Assembly (NCBI RefSeq): GCF_943913055.1
Contig: NZ_CALTWS010000150.1
Span: 1 to 6,809 of the forward strand
Origin: an uncultured Brevundimonas sp.
Lineage (GTDB): Bacteria > Pseudomonadota > Alphaproteobacteria > Caulobacterales > Caulobacteraceae
Direction: 5' to 3'
DNA length: 6,809 bases
Position numbers and translations under genes: made by a program. Positions 1 to 4,949 of the stretch are shown in pieces; the first letter of the stretch is position 1, and each line of letters opens with the position of its first letter. A model generated the notes under the pieces. It saw only the letters and a program-made list of their open reading frames with translations. It had not been told where the DNA came from and made no database searches.

Positions 1-486
1 AACTTCCCGACCCGGATCTCCTTCCAGGTCACGTCGAAGATCGACAGCCGCACCATCCTGGGCGAACAGGGCGGCGAGCAGTTGCTGGGCCAAGGCGACA
101 TGCTCTATATGGCCGGCGGCGGGCGCATCACCCGCCTGCACGGCCCGTTCGTGGACGACAAGGAGGTCGAGGCCGTCTGCAGCCACCTGAAGGCCCAGGC
201 GGAGCCCGACTATCTGGACCTGATCACCGACGATCCCGACGGCGACGGGGATGCAAGCGGGTTCGACGACGGCGGCGGCTCCTCCGGCGACGACCTGTAC
301 GACCGGGCAGTGGCCGTGGTCACCCGCGACCGCAAGGCCTCGACCAGCTACGTCCAGCGCCGCCTGCAGATCGGCTACAACCGCGCCGCCTCCCTGATCG
401 AGCGGATGGAACAGGAAGGCGTGGTCAGCCCCGCCAACCATGCCGGCAAACGCGATGTGCTGGCGGGGCCTCCACCGATGGGGTGA
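1..486 (+). CDS. ftsK: DNA translocase FtsK, C-terminal part (5' end outside window)
   Basis: FtsK is the septum-anchored double-stranded DNA pump that clears and aligns chromosome termini during division. Only the last 161 residues are present, and the frame is open from base 1. Residues 1-70 are the end of the RecA-like motor (beta) domain, with typical strings such as ISFQVTSKIDSRTIL, GEQLLGQGDMLYM and ITRLHGPFV. An acidic Asp/Gly-rich linker follows at about residues 76-96. The C-terminal winged-helix gamma domain, about residues 97-155, contains ASTSYVQRRLQIGYNRAA and LIERMEQEGVVSP; in this family it reads KOPS orientation motifs and activates XerCD. The product ends normally at TGA 484-486. 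The converging gene on the other strand stops 7 bp away, with no terminator hairpin between them, so the ftsK transcript probably ends inside that gene. The identification is secure. Confidence 0.96.
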   Translation, partial: NFPTRISFQVTSKIDSRTILGEQGGEQLLGQGDMLYMAGGGRITRLHGPFVDDKEVEAVCSHLKAQAEPDYLDLITDDPDGDGDASGFDDGGGSSGDDLYDRAVAVVTRDRKASTSYVQRRLQIGYNRAASLIERMEQEGVVSPANHAGKRDVLAGPPPMG

Positions 487-493
487 CGGAGTG

Positions 494-919
494 TCAGTTT
501 CGGCGAGCGTTACCCCTCAGTTTCAGGATGCTCAGCCCGAGGACCGCTCCGAACAAGCCCAGAGCCAATATCGCCAGACTTGCGAGCCTCCCCGGAGCCA
601 TGGTCGCGTAGGTTATCTCGCTGTCGTACAGCGTCCCGAAATGTGTATCCAGTTCCTGGTAGGCGGCACCCAGCAGTCCGACAACGACTGCCGTGATTGC
701 CGCCATACGAACACGGCCGACGTTACGCTTTAGTGCTGCTACTGCTCCGAAGCCCGACAAGACCACGATCGCGACCGCTAGCAACTGCGGGACTGGCGAC
801 ACCCAGAAAACAAGGATGTCCACTATCGTCGCATCGAGCTGATAGGCCCACAGCATCCAGCCGATGGCCGCGGACGTCATCACGAAGGCAACCGCAAAAA
901 TGATCAGAAGCCTGGTCAT
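494..919 (-). CDS. Small integral membrane protein, unrecognised
   Basis: This 141-residue protein is not one I can name. It is strongly hydrophobic with about four membrane segments, near residues 4-26, 42-62, 71-87 and 111-133. The loops are short, one conspicuous loop near 88-108 is acidic (QELDTHFGTLYDSE), and the C-terminal tail is basic (KLRGNARRN). No catalytic motif is visible. The start is the first ATG (917-919), placed directly before the first hydrophobic helix; the ribosome site ahead of it is weak (GGGGCT, AGGG). GC content over the gene is near 60 percent by hand count, against about 70 percent in the adjoining part of ftsK. The gene converges on ftsK and diverges from lolA, sharing a 212-bp upstream region with the latter. 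It may be an accessory insertion between two core genes. The length, uninterrupted frame and helix pattern support a real gene; its role is unknown. Confidence 0.72.
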   Translation of the reverse strand: MTRLLIIFAVAFVMTSAAIGWMLWAYQLDATIVDILVFWVSPVPQLLAVAIVVLSGFGAVAALKRNVGRVRMAAITAVVVGLLGAAYQELDTHFGTLYDSEITYATMAPGRLASLAILALGLFGAVLGLSILKLRGNARRN

Positions 920-1058
920 GGCCCTAGCCCCAACTCAGCATTACGCTGCGGACCAAGGGCGACGCTGTCAATCGGCGTCGCAACCGGCCCGTGAGCAAGG
1001 CGTTTGTCTCCGCGCGATGAACGAGGCTTCATCGCAAGGCCGGATTATGGTCAGGCTT

Positions 1059-1070
1059 GTGTCATGACAC
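1059..1070. promoter_or_regulatory. Perfect 12-bp palindrome, possible operator upstream of lolA
   Basis: GTGTCATGACAC is a perfect 12-bp palindrome in the 212-bp gap between the divergent membrane-protein gene and lolA, 61 bp before the lolA ATG. Its size and symmetry suit a dimeric regulator. I could not place convincing -35/-10 boxes around it, and no regulator is identified, so operator function is an inference from symmetry and position. Confidence 0.35.
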
Positions 1071-1131
1071 CGCCGCGCCGTCCGGGCATGACCTGACGCT
1101 TCAACAACCATCCCGAACGGGAGACGAACCC

Positions 1132-1764
1132 ATGACCTTTACTCGCCGCGCCTTCGCACTCGGCACCGCCGCCGTTGCCGGTATCGCCGCCCTGCCGGTG
1201 CACGCCCAGGCCAATCTGTCGACCGACGACCGCGCCGTCCTAGCCCGCGCCCAGGCGACCTTGCAGAACCTGGCGTCCGCCCAGGGCAGCTTCGTCGAGA
1301 CCTCGGGTGCGCAGCGCCGCGAGGGCCGGTTCTACCTGCAACGTCCCGGCAAGATGCGGTTCGAATACACCAACCCCGCCGGTCTGCTGGTCGTGTCGGA
1401 TGGCAACAACGTCAAGCGCTACGACCCCCGCCTGAACGTCTTCCGCCAGGTCCCGCTCAGCCAGACGCCGCTGTCGACCTTCCTGGCCCGCACGGTCCGC
1501 CTTGATCAGGGCGTCCGTATCGATCGCGTCGTGCGCATGCAGGACGGCGGATACTCGATCACCGCGCTCGACGCACGCCGTCCCAACGACGGGGCCGTGG
1601 TCCTGATGTTCGGCGGCTCGCCCGAGCGTCTGCTGGAATGGACCATCCGCGATGCGCAGGGGACCATGACCCGGACCCAGCTAACCCGCGTCACCGCCGC
1701 GCCCAACCTTGCCGCCAGCCTGTTCCAGCTGCGCGACCCGACGCAGCGCCCGCGCCGCAACTAG
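1132..1764 (+). CDS. lolA: Outer-membrane lipoprotein carrier protein, LolA family
   Basis: LolA accepts outer-membrane lipoproteins released by the LolCDE ABC transporter and carries them across the periplasm. This 210-residue protein has a cleavable signal at residues 1-25 (cleavage likely after VHA) and then a LolA core. Characteristic strings are QGSFVET, the REGRFYLQRPGKMRFEY segment, LLVVSDGNNVKRYDP and QVPLSQTPLSTFL. The start at ATG 1132 is chosen because GGGAGA lies about 8 bases upstream and the hydrophobic signal begins there; an in-frame extension to 1057 would add 25 non-signal residues. The signal contains TRRAFAL at residues 4-10, resembling a twin-arginine motif. The gene lies downstream of ftsK, an order I recall from Caulobacterales, with a small orphan gene between. 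A stem-loop follows 28 bp after the stop, and an intrinsic terminator is centred about 135 bp downstream of it. Family assignment is good; whether it is the sole LolA of the genome is unknown. Confidence 0.9.
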   Translation: MTFTRRAFALGTAAVAGIAALPVHAQANLSTDDRAVLARAQATLQNLASAQGSFVETSGAQRREGRFYLQRPGKMRFEYTNPAGLLVVSDGNNVKRYDPRLNVFRQVPLSQTPLSTFLARTVRLDQGVRIDRVVRMQDGGYSITALDARRPNDGAVVLMFGGSPERLLEWTIRDAQGTMTRTQLTRVTAAPNLAASLFQLRDPTQRPRRN

Positions 1765-1792
1765 GGTTGGCGTAGCAACTTGACGTTTTCTG

Positions 1793-1820
1793 CGCTCTGT
1801 GTCTTTCTGGACACAGAGCG
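1793..1820. other. Perfect 11-bp inverted repeat (stem-loop) after lolA
   Basis: CGCTCTGTGTC and GACACAGAGCG are exact reverse complements separated by a six-base loop (TTTCTG). The hairpin begins 28 bp after the lolA stop. No T-run follows on either strand, so it is not a standard intrinsic terminator; it could protect the lolA mRNA 3' end, belong to a small RNA, or be a protein site. The pairing is seen directly; function is not. Confidence 0.7.
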
Positions 1821-1842
1821 GCGAGAGCCGATCTGACCGTTC

Positions 1843-1856
1843 GGGATTGTCATCCC
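1843..1856 (+). other. Short stem-loop, 5-bp stem with 4-base loop
   Basis: GGGAT and ATCCC pair around the loop TGTC. The hairpin sits between the 11-bp stem-loop at 1793-1820 and the terminator at 1883-1916, and is followed by a C-rich stretch, CCCCTTCCC, at about 1853-1861. Alone it would be unremarkable; it matters only as the middle element of three consecutive hairpins. Confidence 0.35.
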
Positions 1857-1882
1857 CTTCCCGGCGGCGAGAGAGACACCTG

Positions 1883-1916
1883 AAATGCCCGGTTGGAAAC
1901 GACCGGGCATTTTTTT
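1883..1916 (+). terminator. Rho-independent terminator
   Basis: ATGCCCGGT (1885-1893) pairs with ACCGGGCAT (1902-1910). A further T-G wobble and a G-C pair close a GAAA tetraloop, and two outer A-T pairs run into a tract of six T (1911-1916). This is a textbook intrinsic terminator on the + strand. It ends the transcript entering from lolA, or that of any RNA encoded at 1765-1916, and separates it from xth. Confidence 0.9.
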
Positions 1917-1918
1917 CG

Positions 1919-2005
1919 GCGCTACCGCTCGGCTCGCGGAGCCTCGCTGCTTGAGCCGCACTGTAGTGCGCTACCGCTCGGCTCGCGGAGCCTCGCTGCT
2001 TGAGC
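1919..2005. repeat. Two identical 38-bp direct repeats with an 11-bp spacer
   Basis: Bases 1919-1956 and 1968-2005 are identical over 38 bp (begin GCGCTACCGC, end CTGCTTGAGC), with a period of 49 bp. Each copy contains a small hairpin, GGCTC-GCG-GAGCC (stems at 1931-1935/1939-1943 and 1980-1984/1988-1992), and ends in GCTTGAGC, itself GCT/AGC-symmetric. Bases just outside each copy can pair across it: CGGC with GCCG around the first, GCGCT with AGCGC around the second. The pair lies right after the lolA terminator and ends 48 bp before the xth ATG. It resembles dispersed REP-type intergenic elements; whether other copies exist in the genome cannot be seen here. Confidence 0.85.
1957..1970. 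repeat. Palindrome in the spacer between the two 38-bp repeats
   Basis: CGCACT and AGTGCG are exact reverse complements around a two-base centre (GT), so the spacer between the direct repeats is itself a hairpin that borrows its last three bases from the second copy. The resulting order is repeat, palindrome, repeat, similar to composite REP/BIME elements in other bacteria. The function is unknown. Confidence 0.7.
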
Positions 2006-2053
2006 GCGTGATGTGCGGTTTCGCCGTGGCCGTGGGGCCGCTAAGACCGGCAC

Positions 2054-2848
2054 ATGCTTCGTATCGCCACCTGGAACATCAACTCCGTTCGCCTGCGCAT
2101 CGAGCAGGTCGCGCGCTTCGTCGCCGAGAGCGGCACCGACGTGCTGTGCCTGCAGGAAATCAAATGCCTGGAGGACCAGTTTCCCCGCGCCGCCTTCGAG
2201 GCCATGGGCCTGCCCCATCTCAAGATCGGCGGTCAGAAGGGCTGGCACGGCGTCGCCATCGCCAGCCGCAAGCCGATCACCGAGGCTCCCGTCCTCGACG
2301 TCTGCCGCGAGAAGCACGCGCGCTGCGTCGGGGTGATGGTCGAGGGCGTGGAGGTGCAGAACTTCTACATCCCCGCCGGAGGCGACGTGCCGGACCGGGC
2401 TCTGAACCCCAAGTTCGATCACAAGATGGACTATTACGAGCGTCTAACCCGCGAGATGGCGGCACGCGACAAGCAGCGGCCGCTGGTTCTGGCCGGAGAC
2501 TTCAACATCGCGCCGGGCGAGAACGACGTCTGGAACCACCGCTATATGTCCAAGATCGTCAGCCACACCCCGATTGAGGTGGAGACCCTGCGTCGGCTCC
2601 AGGCCGCAGGCGGCTTCTGCGATGTGGTGCGCGACCAGATTCCGGAGCCGACCAAGCTGGCCAGCTGGTGGAGCTATCGCGCCGCCGATTTCCGCAAGTC
2701 AAACCGCGGTCTGCGGCTGGACCACCTGTGGACTTCGCCCGGCCTGACACCCGCCGTCCTGCCGGGCACGGCCCGCATCCACGACACCGTGCGCGAATGG
2801 ACCCAGCCCAGCGACCATGCGCCGGTGACGATGGATCTCGACGTCTAG
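2054..2848 (+). CDS. xth: Exodeoxyribonuclease III (AP endonuclease, ExoIII/APE1 family)
   Basis: This enzyme cuts at abasic sites and trims 3' ends in base excision repair. The 264-residue length is normal for the family. All landmark residues of the endonuclease/exonuclease/phosphatase fold are visible: Asn8 in ATWNIN, Glu35 in LCLQEIK, Tyr105 in NFYIPAGG, Asp149 and Asn151 in LAGDFNIAP, Asp223 in LRLDHLW, and the Asp254-His255 pair in SDHAP. WWSYRAADFRKSNRG at 205-219 is also typical. The start at ATG 2054 fits because the fold's first strand (LRIATWNIN) begins at once; no good Shine-Dalgarno site precedes it (GACCGG). Upstream lie the 38-bp repeats and the lolA terminator, so it is probably transcribed on its own. 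Its TAG stop shares the CTAG at 2845-2848 with the converging response-regulator gene. I see nothing degenerate in the protein. Confidence 0.95.
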   Translation: MLRIATWNINSVRLRIEQVARFVAESGTDVLCLQEIKCLEDQFPRAAFEAMGLPHLKIGGQKGWHGVAIASRKPITEAPVLDVCREKHARCVGVMVEGVEVQNFYIPAGGDVPDRALNPKFDHKMDYYERLTREMAARDKQRPLVLAGDFNIAPGENDVWNHRYMSKIVSHTPIEVETLRRLQAAGGFCDVVRDQIPEPTKLASWWSYRAADFRKSNRGLRLDHLWTSPGLTPAVLPGTARIHDTVREWTQPSDHAPVTMDLDV

Positions 2849-3531
2849 GGCTGCAGCCGGTAGCCGCCCGCATCTGTCAGCAGCAGCCGGGCCTGCCCCG
2901 GCTCGGGCTCGATCTTCTGGCGCAGGCGATAGATGTGGGTTTCCAGCGTGTGGGTCGTAACCCCGGCGTTGTAGCCCCAGACCTCGGTCAGCAGCTCCTC
3001 GCGCATCACCGGCTTGCCGCCCGCGCGATAGAGATACTTGAGGATATTGGTTTCCTTTTCCGTCAGGCGGACCTTCTTGCCCTTGTCGTCGATCAGCACC
3101 TTGGCGGCGGGGCGGAACTCATAGGGGCCGATGCGGAAGACGGCGTCTTCCGATTGTTCGTGGCTGCGCAGATGGGCGCGGATGCGGGCCAAGAGGACCG
3201 CGAACCGGAACGGCTTGGTCACATAATCATTGGCCCCGGATTCAAGGCCCAGGACCGTGTCGGAATCCGACGACTGGGCCGTCAGCATGATGATCGGCGT
3301 CGTTACCCCGCCCGAGCGAAGCAGGCGACACGCCTCGCGCCCGTCCATGTCGGGCAGGTCGAGGTCCAGCAGGATCAGGTCGGCCCTGACCTCGCGCCCC
3401 ATCCGCACCCCGTCCGTGGCGGTCGAGGCCTGGATCGGGCGGAACGCCTCGTGCAGGGCCAGCTGCTCGGCCAGCGCCTCGCGCAGGTCGTCGTCGTCGT
3501 CGATGATCAGGATCGTCTTGGGGGCTGCCAT
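2845..3531 (-). CDS. OmpR/PhoB-family response regulator transcription factor
   Basis: This is a two-domain DNA-binding response regulator of 228 residues. The receiver domain (about 5-122) has the acidic pocket IIDDDDD at 9-15, the predicted phosphorylation site Asp56 in ILLDLDLPDMDG, Thr84 in IIMLTAQ and Lys106 in DYVTKPF, the full set for phospho-switching. The OmpR/PhoB winged helix occupies about 130-228, with the recognition helix near 192-207 (TTHTLETHIYRLRQKIE) and the closing wing GGYRLQP. ATG 3531 is chosen because the receiver's first strand follows immediately; longer in-frame starts would add unrelated residues, though the ribosome site is poor. It lies 61 bp downstream of yggS on the same strand and may be co-transcribed with it. 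No histidine kinase is visible nearby, so it looks like an orphan whose partner is elsewhere. I do not recognise a specific ortholog name. Confidence 0.92.
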   Translation of the reverse strand: MAAPKTILIIDDDDDLREALAEQLALHEAFRPIQASTATDGVRMGREVRADLILLDLDLPDMDGREACRLLRSGGVTTPIIMLTAQSSDSDTVLGLESGANDYVTKPFRFAVLLARIRAHLRSHEQSEDAVFRIGPYEFRPAAKVLIDDKGKKVRLTEKETNILKYLYRAGGKPVMREELLTEVWGYNAGVTTHTLETHIYRLRQKIEPEPGQARLLLTDAGGYRLQP

Positions 3532-3592
3532 GACTGCAACAATGGCGAGCGTCGCGGCATTCGCCAAGGGCAGGGCGCGATTAGACGCGGTT

Positions 3593-4291
3593 TCAGGCGT
3601 CACGAGCGCCAAAAAGCGCCGATCCGACCCGCACATGCGTCGCCCCGGCGGCGATCGCGGCCGGATAGTCGCCGCTCATCCCCATCGACAGGACATCCAG
3701 CCCGTGGTCGCGCGCCATCCGGGCCAGCAGGGCGAAATGCGGTGCAGGGTCCTCGTCGGCTGGCGGGATGCACATCAGACCTTCGACACTCAGCCCGAGG
3801 GTTCGGGCCTGTTCGATCAGGGCCGGAGCCTCGGCGATCGCCACACCCGCCTTCTGCGGCTCGGCACCGGTGTTGACCTGGACCAGCACCCGGGGGGCCA
3901 CGCCCATTGCCAGTCCCGCCGTCGCCAGAGCCTGGGCCAGCTTTGGCCGGTCCAGGGTCTCAATCACGTCAAACAAGGACAGGGCCTCACGCACCTTGTT
4001 GGTCTGAAGCGGCCCGATCAGGCGAAGGTGCAGGTCGGGATGCAGCGGGCGGCGGTCGGTCCAGCGGGTCATCGCTTCCTGCACGCGGTTCTCTCCGAAC
4101 ACGCGCTGGCCGGTGGCGAGGGCCGCATCGATGGCTTCAGGCGGTTGTGTCTTGGTCACGGCGGTCAGGGTGACTTCGCCGGGGTCGCGGCCCGCCGCCC
4201 GACAGGCCGCCGCGATATCGGCTCGCACGGTGGCGAACCGGGCCGCGATCGCGCTGGACGACGCTGCGGTAAGGGGGGAAGAGATGGCCAT
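3593..4291 (-). CDS. yggS: YggS/PLPBP family pyridoxal-phosphate homeostasis protein
   Basis: YggS-type proteins bind pyridoxal 5'-phosphate on an alanine-racemase-like TIM barrel and help balance vitamin B6 and amino/keto-acid pools; no catalytic reaction is established for them. The 232-residue protein has the PLP lysine, Lys47 in LTAVTKT, then FGENRVQEA (65-73), HLRLIGPLQTNK, VLVQVNTGAEPQKAG, and the phosphate-binding end SMGMSGDYPAAI...THVRVGSALFG. All are standard for the family and nothing is missing. The start at ATG 4291 gives a short serine/alanine-rich leader before the conserved region; extension to 4354 adds atypical sequence. The ATG shares the bases CATG with an ATG of the divergent ThiE-like gene, so its promoter must lie inside that gene. 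The response-regulator gene follows after 61 bp in the same direction, a possible two-gene transcript. Confidence 0.94.
   Translation of the reverse strand: MAISSPLTAASSSAIAARFATVRADIAAACRAAGRDPGEVTLTAVTKTQPPEAIDAALATGQRVFGENRVQEAMTRWTDRRPLHPDLHLRLIGPLQTNKVREALSLFDVIETLDRPKLAQALATAGLAMGVAPRVLVQVNTGAEPQKAGVAIAEAPALIEQARTLGLSVEGLMCIPPADEDPAPHFALLARMARDHGLDVLSMGMSGDYPAAIAAGATHVRVGSALFGARDA
4271..4283 (+). promoter_or_regulatory. Strong Shine-Dalgarno site of the ThiE-like gene
   Basis: AAGGGGGGAAGAG sits directly before ATG 4284, with the G-run 5 bases from that codon and 11 bases from the second in-frame ATG at 4290. It decides the + strand start in favour of 4284 (or 4290) over GTG 4299. The same bases encode residues 3-7 of YggS on the opposite strand. 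Confidence 0.7.
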
Positions 4292-4943
4292 GAACCGCGT
4301 GGACGCCGAAACCCTGTGGGATGTCGCCAGCGTCCTAGCGCGCGAAGCCGGCAAAGTCAGCCGCGCCGATGGTCGCCCCGCGCTGAAGCTGCCGCCTCTG
4401 CTGTTCTTTACCGATCCAGATCGGACCCCCCGGCCATGGGAAACGGCGGCACGACTGCCAGCGGGCAGCGGCGTGGTGTTCCGCCATTTCGGGCGGGATG
4501 ACGCCTATGACACCGCCCAACGACTGCGCGAGGCGACGGCGGGTCGGGACGGCCTGCTGCTGATCGGGCTGGACGCCGAACTGGCCGAGCGGGTGGGGGC
4601 CGACGGCGTCCATCTGCCGGAGCGGGCGCTGGATCAGGCCGAGGTCTTGTCGACAGCGCGGCCCGACTGGCGCATCACCGGGGCTGTACATCGTCTGCAA
4701 GGGCTGGAAGCGGCCTCAGAAGTGGACGCCGTCATCGTCTCGCCGATTTTTCAGGCGGGCGGAACATCGTCCGGCAAGATCCCGCTCGGCCTGCCGGGCC
4801 TGACCAAATTCGTTCGCGCGAGCGGAGTTCCTGTCTATGCCCTGGGCGGGATCGACGGCATCAATGCCCGATCATTGATCGGGTCCGGCGTCTGCGGTTT
4901 GGCGGGTGTCGCGGCGATACAGTCGGCCTTTGGTCCGGACTGA
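4284..4943 (+). CDS. ThiE/TenI-like protein (thiamine phosphate synthase fold), probably divergent in function
   Basis: This 219-residue protein belongs to the thiamine phosphate synthase/TenI TIM-barrel group. Matching landmarks are LLFFTDPDR (39-47), VFRHFGR (65-71), ELAERVGADGVHLPE (99-113), ITGAVH (131-136), VSPIFQAGGTSSGK (152-165), YALGGI (185-190) and CGLAGVAAI (204-212). The phosphate-binding end is intact. However, the two aspartates that bind magnesium in true ThiE (in N-D-R/Y and GQ-D-D/E-D contexts) align here with Leu96 and about Ala115, and the QLR-K pyrimidine segment is altered. Catalysis of the ThiE condensation is therefore doubtful; a TenI-like or other phosphate-ligand role is possible. 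About 38 extra residues precede the barrel. The start region overlaps yggS head to head, and the end lies 6 bp from the convergent ntrZ-like stop. Fold assignment is good, function open. Confidence 0.82.
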   Translation: MAMNRVDAETLWDVASVLAREAGKVSRADGRPALKLPPLLFFTDPDRTPRPWETAARLPAGSGVVFRHFGRDDAYDTAQRLREATAGRDGLLLIGLDAELAERVGADGVHLPERALDQAEVLSTARPDWRITGAVHRLQGLEAASEVDAVIVSPIFQAGGTSSGKIPLGLPGLTKFVRASGVPVYALGGIDGINARSLIGSGVCGLAGVAAIQSAFGPD

Positions 4944-4949
4944 AACGGC

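Noticed and set aside
1761..1961. Short minus-strand ORF through the intergenic repeats (66 codons)
   Set aside because: It is built from repeat and terminator sequence, with no plausible protein features or ribosome site.
1919..2005. CRISPR array reading of the 38-bp direct repeats
   Set aside because: There are only two copies, the spacer is 11 bp and palindromic, and no cas gene is present. CRISPR spacers are normally about 30 bp or more.
1885..2577. Plus-strand ORF beginning at the ATG inside the terminator stem
   Set aside because: Its start lies in the terminator hairpin and most of its length is an out-of-frame reading of xth, giving an Arg-rich product.
3488..3502. Tandem GTC trinucleotide tract
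   Set aside because: It encodes the Asp run of the receiver acidic pocket in the response regulator, a conserved part of the protein, so a phase-variation role is not needed to explain it.
2668..3876. Long plus-strand reading frame of 402 codons across the response regulator and yggS
   Set aside because: It is antisense to two genes with complete family motifs, its product is low-complexity Arg/Gly/His-rich with no recognisable domain, and long shadow frames are common at this GC content.
3230..4501. Plus-strand reading frame of 423 codons
   Set aside because: It runs antisense through the response regulator and yggS and then through the ThiE-like gene in another frame. Its composition is Arg/Ser-rich and no domain is visible.
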